Shown here: positions 15,632-24,467 of the stretch, in pieces
How the letters are laid out: each line of letters starts with the position of its first letter
How positions within the stretch are numbered: position 1 is the first letter of the stretch
Origin: Acetobacteraceae bacterium
GTDB taxonomy: Bacteria > Pseudomonadota > Alphaproteobacteria > Acetobacterales > Acetobacteraceae
Assembly (NCBI GenBank): GCA_025360065.1
Contig: JANYCX010000037.1
Location: 1-38,908 of the forward strand
Length of the DNA: 38,908 nt
Reading direction: 5' to 3'
The notes under the pieces: generated by a model
Databases searched by the model: none
What the model saw: the letters and a program-made list of their open reading frames with translations, nothing else
Told to the model about the DNA's origin: nothing
Translations under genes and position numbers: made by a program

Positions 15632-16021
15632 TTACGCCGGGCCGACTTTGAAGGCGCAGATTTTATTGCCGTCGAGGTCACGGAAATATGCGCCATAGAA
15701 CCCGTTTGGGTTCGGCCCGCGCACGCCCGGCGCGCCCTCGTCCTTGCCACCGGCCTTGATGGCGGCGGCATGCATGGCATCGACCACGGCCCGGCTTGGC
15801 GCTGACAGCGCGATCATGGTGCCGTTGCCGAAGGTGGCGGTGCCGCCGTCATGCGGCTTGCCAACCGCGAGCATCGGCTGGCCGGCACCGGCGGAAAAGA
15901 AGGTGCGGTTTTCACCACTGATGGCGGCCAACGGCGCGCCGCCAAGCATGGCGAGCAGCGGCGTGTAGAAGGCGGTGGCGGCGGCGGGATTATTAGTGCC
16001 GACCATGGTGTAACCAATCAT
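15632..16021 (-). CDS. VOC-family protein (glyoxalase-like)
   Basis: The 129-residue protein has a single vicinal-oxygen-chelate fold, with MIGYTMVGTNNPAAATAFYTPLLAMLGG at the start and a C-terminal NGFYGAYFRDLDGNKICAFKV. VOC proteins are metal-dependent lyases, dioxygenases or binders; the substrate cannot be told. AGGAG lies 8 bases upstream of the ATG. It is the first gene of a two-gene unit with the FAD oxidoreductase and has its own TTGACA promoter at 16052-16080. Confidence 0.8.
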   Translation of the reverse strand: MIGYTMVGTNNPAAATAFYTPLLAMLGGAPLAAISGENRTFFSAGAGQPMLAVGKPHDGGTATFGNGTMIALSAPSRAVVDAMHAAAIKAGGKDEGAPGVRGPNPNGFYGAYFRDLDGNKICAFKVGPA

Positions 16022-16051
16022 GGGAACGCTCCTCGGGTTAGTGTTGCGCGA

Positions 16052-16080
16052 AACATCATCGCTGGACCTTGGTCTGTCAA
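16052..16080 (-). promoter_or_regulatory. Sigma-70 promoter of the VOC-oxidoreductase unit
   Basis: On the minus strand a perfect TTGACA (16080-16075) is followed after 17 bases by GATGTT (16057-16052). Transcription would start near 16045 and give a short leader before the AGGAG. The gap to dinB (100 bases) fits a separate transcript. Confidence 0.5.
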
Positions 16081-16121
16081 TTACTGGTCATTGCGCTGGC
16101 GAGGTGTAGAAAACCAAGGCG

Positions 16122-17381
16122 CTATCCCGGTGACCGCAATCCCCGCCCCTTGGTCACCGCCCCCTCTCCAAACCTCGCCCGCAGCGCGTCAATCGCGCCC
16201 TGCGCCGCAATCCGCTTGGCCGCCCCCGGATCGGCGAGGTCGGGACGGTCAGCATCCTCCAGCGGGGCCAGGGTTGTGGCGCCGATGCCGATTAGGCGGA
16301 AGGCGGTGCCGTCAATTTCACGCGCCAGCAGCACCCGCGCGGCATCGAACAGCGTGTCAGGCAGCACCGATGGTTGCGGCAGGCGCTGGCTGCGGGTGCG
16401 GCTGGCGAAGGCAGCCGTCTTCAATTTCAGCACCACCCCGACAGCCGCGAAGCCCTCCACGCGCAGACGGCGGCCAAGCTTTTCCGACAGCCGCCATAAT
16501 TCGCGCTCCAACGGCTCGGCGGTCGCAAGATCGGCGTTGAACGTGGTTTCGGCGCTGATCGATTTGGTTTCGCGGGCGGGGTTGATGGCGCGGGCATCCT
16601 CGCCACGGGCGCGCTGTACCAGGGATGGCCCATCATCGCCAAAGCGGCGGCGGGCCTCGCGGTCGTCCAAGCCCTGCAACTGGCCGATCTTGGTGATGCC
16701 CATCGCGTCGAGCTTTTTGGCGAATGCCGGCCCGATGCCGGGCAGCAGCCGGACCGGTTCGGGCGACAGCATCGCGGCGGCCTCGGCGCCGATCACGGTA
16801 AAGCCGCGCGGCTTGTCACGGCCGGCGGCGATCTTGGCCATTAGGCGGTTGGCGGCCAGGCCGATGGAAACGGTGACACCAACTTGGGCTTCGATGTTGC
16901 GGGCGAGGGCCATCAGCACCGCCGCCGGTGGCGCACCGTGCAAGGCCTCGGTGCCGGACAGATCGAGCGTGGCTTCGTCAATCGACAGCGGCTGAACCAG
17001 CGGGGTGAGTTCCATCATCAGGGCGCGGATCTGACGCGAGGCAGCGGTGTATTTGGCGAAATCGGGTTTTATCACCACCGCATCGGGGCAGGCTTTCAGC
17101 GCCTGATACATCGGCATCGCGCTGCGCACCCCGTAAATGCGGGCGACGTAGCAGCAGGTGCTGACCACGCCACGGCTGCCGGTGCCGCCAACGATGACGG
17201 GGCGGGAGGCCAGTTCCGGCCGGTCACGCTTTTCGACACTCGCATAGAACGCGTCGCAATCGACATGGGCGATGGCGAGGCTGGTCAGTTCGGCATGCCG
17301 CGCAATTCTGCGGCCGCCGCAATTGGGGCACGCCACGGCGTCGCCGGGGTCATGCCCACAGTCGCGGCACAGGCTGGTCAT
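16122..17381 (-). CDS. dinB: DNA polymerase IV with N-terminal zinc ribbon
   Basis: This Y-family translesion polymerase has 419 residues. The first 25 form a C4 zinc ribbon (C5, C8, C18, C21: LCRDCGH then ACPNCGG), an extension I believe is found in several alphaproteobacterial DinB proteins. The palm has the catalytic HVDCDAFYASVEK (D41) and SIDEATLD (D135, E136). The little finger domain starts around residue 280. I chose ATG 17381, which overlaps the ROK kinase stop (ATGA), because it just precedes the ribbon; longer upstream frames run through the kinase gene. SOS control is not visible in the sequence, since dinB sits second in an operon. Confidence 0.9.
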   Translation of the reverse strand: MTSLCRDCGHDPGDAVACPNCGGRRIARHAELTSLAIAHVDCDAFYASVEKRDRPELASRPVIVGGTGSRGVVSTCCYVARIYGVRSAMPMYQALKACPDAVVIKPDFAKYTAASRQIRALMMELTPLVQPLSIDEATLDLSGTEALHGAPPAAVLMALARNIEAQVGVTVSIGLAANRLMAKIAAGRDKPRGFTVIGAEAAAMLSPEPVRLLPGIGPAFAKKLDAMGITKIGQLQGLDDREARRRFGDDGPSLVQRARGEDARAINPARETKSISAETTFNADLATAEPLERELWRLSEKLGRRLRVEGFAAVGVVLKLKTAAFASRTRSQRLPQPSVLPDTLFDAARVLLAREIDGTAFRLIGIGATTLAPLEDADRPDLADPGAAKRIAAQGAIDALRARFGEGAVTKGRGLRSPG

Positions 17382-18292
17382 CCCGGCGCGGGCCACAGCC
17401 AGGCGGCACCGCGCACCCCGGAACTGTCGCCATGCAGGTTGCGCACGATCGGCGTGTGCACAAAGTCGGAAAACACGTAGCCGGCCATCAGCTTGGGCAC
17501 CTCGGCATAAAGATGGTCGAGGTTGGATAGCCCGCCGCCGAGCACGATCACATCCGGGTCGAGAATATTCACCACCACCGCAAGCCCGCGCGCCAGCCGG
17601 TCGGCATGGCGGTTGAGCGCCAATTGTGCCCGCGCATCCCCGGCGACGGCGCGGGCAACAACGCCATGGGCATCGCGCGCATCCGGCCCATCGCACGACA
17701 TGGCGAGACCCGGACCGGAGACATAGGTTTCCATGCAGTTGCGATGCCCGCACCAGCACAGCGTGCCGGGCCGTTCATCATCCTGCGGCCAGGGCAACGG
17801 GGTATGGCCCCATTCGCCGGTGATATGATGCCGCCCGCGAAGGACTTTGCCGTTGATCACCACCCCGCCCCCGCAGCCGGTGCCGATGATGACGCCGAAT
17901 ACGCAATTGGCCCCGACGCCCGCGCCATCGACCGCTTCGGACAGCGCAAAGCAATTGGCGTCGTTTTCGACCCGGACTTCGCGGGCCAACAGCGCCGAAA
18001 TGTCGCGGTCGAAGGTGTGGCCGTTGAGCGCAATGGAATTGGCGTTCTTTACCAATCCGGTCGCCGGGCTGATCACCCCGGGAATGCCGATCCCGACACT
18101 GCCGCGTCCGCCAAGCTTGGCCTCGGTCTCGCGCACCAGTTCGGCAATGGCGCGCACGGTTGCGTCATAGCCGGCCGGCGTTGGCACCCGGTGGCGCAAT
18201 TGCGGGGTGTTGTCGGCGGCCAGCGCCGCAATCTCGATCTTGGTGCCGCCAAGATCAACGCCGAGCCGGAAGTCATGGGGTGGGGTTTGCAT
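17378..18292 (-). CDS. ROK-family sugar kinase (fructokinase/glucokinase-like)
   Basis: The 304-residue protein has the ATP-binding GVDLGGTKIE near 11-20, the ROK signature around GIPGVISPATGLVKNANS, VENDANCFALSEA and the zinc-binding CWCGHRNCMET near the middle, preceded by GEWGHTPLP. Zinc-containing ROK kinases phosphorylate fructose, glucose, mannose or GlcNAc; the substrate cannot be assigned. I chose ATG 18292 (MQTPPHDF) because the longer frame upstream is antisense to tusA. It is translationally coupled to dinB, which is an odd partner. Confidence 0.85.
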   Translation of the reverse strand: MQTPPHDFRLGVDLGGTKIEIAALAADNTPQLRHRVPTPAGYDATVRAIAELVRETEAKLGGRGSVGIGIPGVISPATGLVKNANSIALNGHTFDRDISALLAREVRVENDANCFALSEAVDGAGVGANCVFGVIIGTGCGGGVVINGKVLRGRHHITGEWGHTPLPWPQDDERPGTLCWCGHRNCMETYVSGPGLAMSCDGPDARDAHGVVARAVAGDARAQLALNRHADRLARGLAVVVNILDPDVIVLGGGLSNLDHLYAEVPKLMAGYVFSDFVHTPIVRNLHGDSSGVRGAAWLWPAPG

Positions 18293-18355
18293 CGGCGCAG
18301 TTTGCCTGTCCGGGCTGCCTTGCTCAAGCACGGCGTCGCGGGGCAGACTACAGGC

Positions 18356-18586
18356 ATGAGTGAAACCCTGTTGGACGTGAAGGGCATGAACTGCCCGCTG
18401 CCGGTGTTGCGCGCCAATCGGGCGCTGCGAACTGTTGAACCTGGCGAGAAATTGCGGGTGCTGGCAACCGATCGCGCTGCCGTCGCCGATTTTCACGCCT
18501 TCTGCCGCGAAACTGGCCATCAATTACTGACCTGGAGCGAGGATTCCGGGGTGCTGCAATTCGTCATCCGCAAGAAACCGGCATGA
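18356..18586 (+). CDS. tusA: TusA-family sulfurtransferase
   Basis: The 76-residue protein carries the CPxP motif with C13 (KGMNCPLPVLRA), which holds a persulfide in TusA proteins that relay sulfur for tRNA 2-thiouridine, molybdenum cofactor or other pathways. The C-terminal strands end in SGVLQFVIRKK. The ATG at 18356 lies in the divergent region to the ROK kinase. The last codon overlaps the histone-deacetylase-family gene (ATGA). The exact acceptor protein is not evident here. Confidence 0.85.
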   Translation: MSETLLDVKGMNCPLPVLRANRALRTVEPGEKLRVLATDRAAVADFHAFCRETGHQLLTWSEDSGVLQFVIRKKPA

Positions 18587-19509
18587 CCACGGCGTTGTTC
18601 ACCCATCCGGCCTGCCTCGCCCATGATGTCGGGGACTGGCACCCGGAATGCCCGGATCGGCTGCGCTACGTGCTGCGTGCGCTGGAAGCCGAGGAATTTT
18701 CCGGCCTGCTGCGGGAATTGGCGCCGCTTGCGACGCATGAACAGCTCGAACGGGTGCACCCGGCCGATTACGTGAAGGCGATCCTGGCGATCACCCCAAC
18801 CGATCGCGGGCCGGTGATGCTGGATGCCGATACCGGAATGAGCGCGGGGAGTGCCGAGGCCGCATTACGGTCGGCCGGCGGCGCGATTGCCGCCGTCGAT
18901 GCGGTGATGGAGGGCTGGGCGCGCAACGCCTTTGTCGCCACCCGCCCGCCCGGCCATCACGCCGAAGCCGCGCAGGCGATGGGGTTCTGCCTGTTCGCCA
19001 ACGCCGCAATTGCCGCCCGCCACGCCCAGGCGCGTTGGGGATTGGGGCGCGTTGCGGTGGTCGATTTCGACGTCCATCATGGTAATGGCACCCAGGCAAT
19101 TTTTGAAGCCGACCCGACATTGTTCTACGGGTCGAGCCATCAATTCCCCTGCTACCCCGGCACCGGATCACCGAGCGAAACCGGCGTGGGCAATGTGGTT
19201 AATGTCGGCTTGCCACCAGGGTCGGACGGGATGGTGTTTCGCGGCGCGTGGCAGGACATTTTGCTGCCGGCGCTCGATGCGTTCGCCCCGGAATTGCTGA
19301 TCGTGTCGGCCGGGTTTGACGCCCATATCGATGACCCGCTGGCGCAGTTGCGGGTGCGGACGCCAGATTTCGTCTGGCTCACCGAGCAATTGCTCGCCCT
19401 TGCCCAACGTCACTGCAAAGGGCGACTGGTTTCGGTGCTGGAAGGCGGTTACGACCTCGATGCGCTGGCCGACGCGGCTTCGGCGCATGTCCGGGCATTG
19501 ATGCAATAA
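18583..19509 (+). CDS. Histone-deacetylase-family amidohydrolase
   Basis: The 308-residue protein has all the active-site elements of the zinc-dependent HDAC / acetylpolyamine amidohydrolase family: RPPGHHAEA with H125-H126, DFDVHHGNGTQ with D163 and H165 as zinc ligands, SAGFDAHIDD with zinc ligand D246, and EGGYD with the catalytic Y290. Bacterial members deacetylate acetylpolyamines, acetoin-utilisation (AcuC) substrates or proteins; the natural target here is unknown. It is coupled to tusA. The gene ends 40 bases before the convergent cytochrome-like gene, and those 40 bases show no structured terminator. Confidence 0.85.
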   Translation: MTTALFTHPACLAHDVGDWHPECPDRLRYVLRALEAEEFSGLLRELAPLATHEQLERVHPADYVKAILAITPTDRGPVMLDADTGMSAGSAEAALRSAGGAIAAVDAVMEGWARNAFVATRPPGHHAEAAQAMGFCLFANAAIAARHAQARWGLGRVAVVDFDVHHGNGTQAIFEADPTLFYGSSHQFPCYPGTGSPSETGVGNVVNVGLPPGSDGMVFRGAWQDILLPALDAFAPELLIVSAGFDAHIDDPLAQLRVRTPDFVWLTEQLLALAQRHCKGRLVSVLEGGYDLDALADAASAHVRALMQ

Positions 19510-19549
19510 CAAAACCAGCGCCGAATGATGTCGTGACCGCCGCTATACC

Positions 19550-20557
19550 TCACTGGCCGGGATGGCTTTTTTCCCAATCGCGCGCCGCATTAACCACCGC
19601 TTCAAACGCCGCTCCATATTTCAGCAGCGCGGCCTTGGTACCGTCGTCGATCTCCCGATAAAGCCCGACATCATCTTCCGGCATGCGGTTATTGCGCACT
19701 GCGGCCATCACGCGGACAATCTCGGACGCCGCATGAGCTGGGGTTTGCAGCAGCACCAGACGCTTCATTCCCGCTGGGTTGTTGGGCACGTGGCAATCAT
19801 TGCAATGCCCGCTGCGCATGGCGTTGGCAAGGTCGCGGTAGCTCGGCTCCAACTGGCTGAGGAACGGATTGGCCGGTGCGAACAACCCTTGGAACAACGC
19901 CGGTTGCGGTTGGGTCTTGCCGTCACGGTCGGTCCACATCCAGTTACCATCAAACACCGGCGGTGGGTGGGCGCTGGACTTCAGATGCGCCACCGCAACC
20001 CCGGTATTGAAAAATTGCGCGGCGACAAAGGCGCCCGAATCGGGCCGCGCCCAAAACACAATCGCGTTGGCCTTTTCATAATCGTCCCACTTTTTTGCGT
20101 TCTGCCAAAACGGGTAAGGATATTCGCCGGGGGCAAGCGCATTGCGGAACAACGCACCAAATTGCACCCGATAAAGCTTCTCCCGAGGGTCGAACGTCAC
20201 CGTCCAGGTGCCGTCGAACATGAAAAGCGGACCGTAAAGCCCTGCCCATATCTCCGGCGCGAACTGCGTCAGGGTGGTGTCCTTCAACGTCCGATCGGGG
20301 TTGGGGTCGGGGCGGCCCCAGAGCAGAATTCCTTTCAGTTCCTGCCGAAAGCCTGCCGGCTGGAACATAATCTTGCGGCAGCGATCGAAAGCAACCTGAT
20401 CACCCGGACCGGCGATCGGACAGGCGGCCACGAGTTGGGTGGCGATATTGGCCCCCTTCGCCTCGATTTGGACCCGCAGCTGATCGTTGCCCTGCGCCCT
20501 GACCGGCAGGACTACAACCGCGAGAACTACAGCAATCACGCCGCGCATCAGGAACAT
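19550..20557 (-). CDS. Periplasmic mono-haem cytochrome c-like protein
   Basis: The 335-residue protein starts with a Sec signal peptide (MRGVIAVVLAVVVLPVRAQ). It has a single c-type haem site C252-ND-C255-H256, and M292 (NRMPEDD) is a likely sixth haem ligand, so the last 90 residues look like a cytochrome c domain. The preceding 200 residues (for example LWGRPDPNPDRTLKDTTLTQFAPE, split over two segments, and FQGLFAPANPFLSQLEPSY) resemble nothing I recognise. I chose ATG 20557, which has an AGGG upstream; the ATG at 20548 is also possible. It is divergent from the hydantoinase gene. It may be an electron-transfer or redox-sensor protein. Confidence 0.65.
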   Translation of the reverse strand: MFLMRGVIAVVLAVVVLPVRAQGNDQLRVQIEAKGANIATQLVAACPIAGPGDQVAFDRCRKIMFQPAGFRQELKGILLWGRPDPNPDRTLKDTTLTQFAPEIWAGLYGPLFMFDGTWTVTFDPREKLYRVQFGALFRNALAPGEYPYPFWQNAKKWDDYEKANAIVFWARPDSGAFVAAQFFNTGVAVAHLKSSAHPPPVFDGNWMWTDRDGKTQPQPALFQGLFAPANPFLSQLEPSYRDLANAMRSGHCNDCHVPNNPAGMKRLVLLQTPAHAASEIVRVMAAVRNNRMPEDDVGLYREIDDGTKAALLKYGAAFEAVVNAARDWEKSHPGQ

Positions 20558-20639
20558 TGCTAACCCTAATTTCTGCCCGCAAGTGATGTGGAGCAAGTCT
20601 CGGCCATTGCCAAGCCCATTTCCGTGCCTAAACTTGACA

Positions 20640-20651
20640 CTTGCAGGCAAG
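20640..20651. promoter_or_regulatory. 12-bp palindrome in the divergent region
   Basis: CTTGCAGGCAAG is an inverted repeat (CTTGC-AG-GCAAG) just after a TTGACA at 20634-20639 and 10 bases before the hyuAB ATG. It may be an operator, but its arm overlaps the ribosome binding site region (AAGGA), so chance cannot be excluded. Confidence 0.25.
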
Positions 20652-20661
20652 GAATACGGCA

Positions 20662-23600
20662 ATGGCATCTCGGTGGCGGATCGGCTTTGACATCGGTGGC
20701 ACCTTCACCGATTTCATCCTGCTGGATACTGAAGCCCACGCGATCAGGCTGCATAAATGCCTGACCACACCGGATGATCCTTCGGTCGGCGCGTTGGCCG
20801 GGCTTGCCGAACTGGTCGCCGGCGCCGGCATTGGCCTCGGTGATGTCGGCGATATCGTCCATGGCACCACGCTGGTCACCAACGCGTTGATCGAACGGCG
20901 CGGGGCGAAACTCGGGCTTATCACCACAAAGGGATTTCGTGACATTCTCGAAATGGGCACCGAGCAGCGCTACGATATTTACGATCTGTTTCTGCAATAC
21001 CCCGACCCGCTGGTGCCGCGCCGGCGGCGGCTGGAAGTGCCGGAACGGATGGACCGCGATGGCAATACCGTGGTGCCGCTTGATCTCGATGCGGTGCGGG
21101 CCGCTGCCCGGCAACTGGCCGCCGACGGGGTGGAAGCCATCGCCATCGGCTTCCTGCACGCCTATCGCAATTCCGCGCATGAGCGTGCGGCAGCAGCAGC
21201 CGTGCGCGAAATCCTGCCCGATGTGGCGCTGAGCCTGTCATCGGAAGTTGTCGCCGAATTGTGGGAGTATCAGCGCCTGACCACGACGTGTGCCAACGCG
21301 TTCGTGCAGCCGTTGATGGATCGGTACGTGCAACGGCTGGAGCGGGAATTATGGACTTCTGGATTTCGCGGCGCGCTCTATCTGATGCATTCCGCCGGTG
21401 GCTTGGTGTCACCGGCGACCGCGCGGGCCTTCCCGATCCGGCTGCTGGAATCAGGGCCGGCCGGCGGCGGGCTGGCGACCGCGTTCTTTGGGGCACTCGC
21501 CGGCAAACCCGATGTGATCAGCTTCGACATGGGTGGCACCACCGCGAAAGCCTGCCTGATTGAAAACGGCCGCGCAGCCACCGCCGCCGAAATGGAAGCG
21601 GCACGGGTGCATCGTTTCAAGAAGGGCTCCGGCCTGCCGATCAAGGCGCCGGTGATCGACATGATCGAGATCGGTGCCGGCGGCGGCTCGATCGCCTCAA
21701 TTGATGAAGTCGGGTTGCTGCGCGTCGGGCCGCATTCGGCGGGCGCCGATCCGGGGCCGGCCTGCTATGGGCGTGGCGGCACAAGGGCGACGGTGACGGA
21801 CGCGAACTTACTGTTGGGCTATTACGATCCGGGGTTTTTCCTGGGTGGGCGGATGTCGCTGGATTTGCAGGCAGCGACCGACGCGATGGCGGTGCTGGGC
21901 ACACAACTGAAATTATCGCCGATCGAAACCGCCTGGGGCATTCATCGTGTCGTCACCGAAAGCATGGCGGCGGCAGCCCGTATCCATATCGTCGAAAAAG
22001 GCCGCGATCCGCGACGCTATGCAATGGTGGGCTTTGGCGGCGCAGGCCCCGCCCATGCCATCGGGGTGGCGCGCATCCTGGGTGTGACCGAGGTGTTGAT
22101 CCCACCGGCGTCCGGTGCGGCATCGGCATTGGGGTTTCTGGCGGCACCCCTTTCGTTCGAACAGGTCCGCAGCCATCCAATTCGGCTGGACCAGGCCAAC
22201 GCGGCGTCTGCCATCGATGCCGTGCTGGCCGGGTTGCAGGAAGATGTCACCGCCCGGCTGACCGATGCGGGGGTGGTGGCGGGCGATGTGGTGATCGAAC
22301 GCAGCGCCGATATGCGCCTGTTCGGCCAGTTGCATGAAATCAGCGTGGCATTGCCCGATGGTCCTATCGACGATGCCGCAATGGCAGTGCTCACCACGTC
22401 CTTCGTTGCCGCCTATACCGACCGCTACACATCCGTTTATGCCGGCGTCGCGATCCAGCTTGTTTCGGTTCGCGTTCGCGCCCGTGGGCCGATCCCGGAA
22501 TTGTCGCTCGCCCAGGCCGACATCACGGCTGGCGCGGTTGCGCATAAAGGCACACGGCGCGCCTATTTCGGCGACGGATTTGTCGAAACCCCGGTCTATG
22601 ATCGTTACGCTCTGGCGACTGGCGCCGAAATCGCCGGCCCGGCGATCATCGAGGAACGCGAAGCCACCACCATCATCGGGCCGGGCGACCGGCTGGTGGT
22701 TGATACGACCGGCACGATGCGCGTCAGCGTGGCCGTGCCAGCCGCCGCCGCTGCCCGCATCACGCCGGAAACCAACATCGCCGACGCGATGGCGTTGATC
22801 GAGGCCGATCCGGTTTCGCTCGAAATCATGTGGGCGCGGCTGGTTACGGTGGTGGAAGAAATGTGGCATACCATCGTGCGCACCGCGTTCAGCCTGATTG
22901 TGTCCGAAGCACAGGATTTCGCCTGCGACCTGCTCGATCCGGACGGCGAAAGCCTCGCCCATTCACCGCGCGCAATGCCGGTGTTCAACCTGACCGTGCC
23001 GATTGCGGTCAAGGCGCTGCTGAAAAAATTCCCCCCGGCGACCCTGCGCCCAGGCGACGTGCTGATCACCAACGATCCCTGGCTGTGTGCTGGGCATTTA
23101 TTCGACATCGCCGTGGTAACGCCGGTGTTCCACAACGGAACTTTGGTGGCACTGACGGCAACAGTTGGCCATGTCGGCGACATCGGCGGCACCAAGGATT
23201 CGTTGCGGGCGCGTGAAATTTACGACGAGGGCCTGCAAATCCCGCCGATGATGCTGCACCGCCAGGGCGTGCCGAATGACGACCTGCTGACCCTGATCGG
23301 CGAGAACGTGCGCAAGTCCGAAGAAGTGCTGGGCGACATCCACGCCTTTGTCGCCGCCAATCAACTGGGCGCCGAGCGGCTGGCGCAGTTTATCACCGAT
23401 TACGGCATGCACGATCTGCGCGCGCTGGCCGCCGTGGTGCAGAACCGGTCCGAAGCCGCGATGCGCGCTCCATCCGCCGGCTGCCAAACGGGGAATATAC
23501 GTCGGAAGCCTGGAATAATCCGCTCGGCACCAAGCTCAACTATCCGCTGACGGTGACGGTTGGCGATGAAGATATCACCCTCGACTTTGCAGGTGCGCCA

Positions 23601-24467
23601 CCGCAACAACCGATGGGCGGGCTGAACTGCACCTTCTCGTACACCGCCGCCCACGCAACCTACCCGATGAAGTGCCTTTTATCGCCGGACGTGCGCAGCA
23701 ATGCCGGCTGCTACCGGCCGTTCACCGTGCTGGCACCAGAAGGGTCAATCCTGAACTGCACGCGGCCGGCGAGCGTTAATCTGCGCACCAGGATCGGCTG
23801 GTATATCGCGCCCAACATCTTTCGCGCGCTGGCGCCGGCGGCACCTGCCCAGGTGCAGGCAGTGACCGGCCTGCCGCACGCCATCAACATCTATGGCCGC
23901 GACCGCACGGGGCGGATTTACGCCGATCATTTCTTCACCGGCGGCGGCCAGGGCGGCAGCGCGCATGGCGATGGAAAATCGGCGCTGCTTTATCCGACCT
24001 CGGCATCCAACACATCCATCGAGTTGATGGAAACCCGCGCGCCGATCCTGGTGGTGGAAAAATCGCTGGTCACCGACACTGGCGGCCCCGGCCAGCAGCG
24101 TGGCGGCCTGGGGGTGCGGACAAGGCTGCGCAAACTCGATGATGATGGTTTGCCGACCTTGTTCTCGGTCTATCCCGAGGGGCTTGGGGTCGATCCGCCG
24201 GGCCTGTTTGGCGGGCTTGCCGGCGGCGGGGTGCGGGGCGTGGTGCTCGATCTGGCAGGCGAGGTGGTGCATGATTGCGGCACTGGCGAGCTGATCACGC
24301 TGAGCACCACTGACCGGATTGTCGAAGTCCAGCTCGCCGGCGGGGCCGGCTTTGGCGATCCACGGGCGCGTGACCGGCGCCTGGTCGCCGGCGATGTCGC
24401 CGATCAATATGTTTCGGCGCCCGAGGCGCAAAGCCAATATGGTGGGGTGGCGGAAGCGGTGGATTAA
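20662..24467 (+). pseudogene. Fused HyuA-HyuB (N-methylhydantoinase/5-oxoprolinase-like), frameshifted
   Basis: This ATP-dependent amidohydrolase would have about 1,268 residues. The HyuA half begins GFDIGGTFTDF, with the actin-like ATPase segments SFDMGGTTAK and GFGGAGPAHA. The HyuB half begins near residue 714 (DPVSLEIMWARL) and includes VTNDPW-like LITNDPWLCAGH. Such fusions hydrolyse 5-oxoproline or N-methylhydantoins in the cytosol. After SEAAMRA (near 23468) the frame is lost and a TGA at 23548-23550 ends it. The next frame continues perfectly with SIRRLPNGEYTSEAWNNPLGT to 24467. One base is missing. The ATG at 20662 has AAGGA 8 bases upstream. Confidence 0.9.

Noticed and set aside
17303-17381. 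DinB zinc ribbon as a novel fusion
   Set aside because: I believe similar C4 ribbons occur at the N-terminus of many alphaproteobacterial DinB proteins, so it is a lineage feature rather than a new fusion.
20634-20661. TTGACA at 20634-20639 as the -35 of the hyuAB promoter
   Set aside because: A -10 box 17 bases on would fall within the bases just before the ATG, leaving almost no leader and no acceptable -10 sequence.
23553-24467. The 304-codon frame after the hyuAB stop as a separate gene starting at ATG 23553
   Set aside because: Its homology begins upstream of that ATG, in the same frame, from about 23469. It is the C-terminal part of HyuB cut off by a frameshift.
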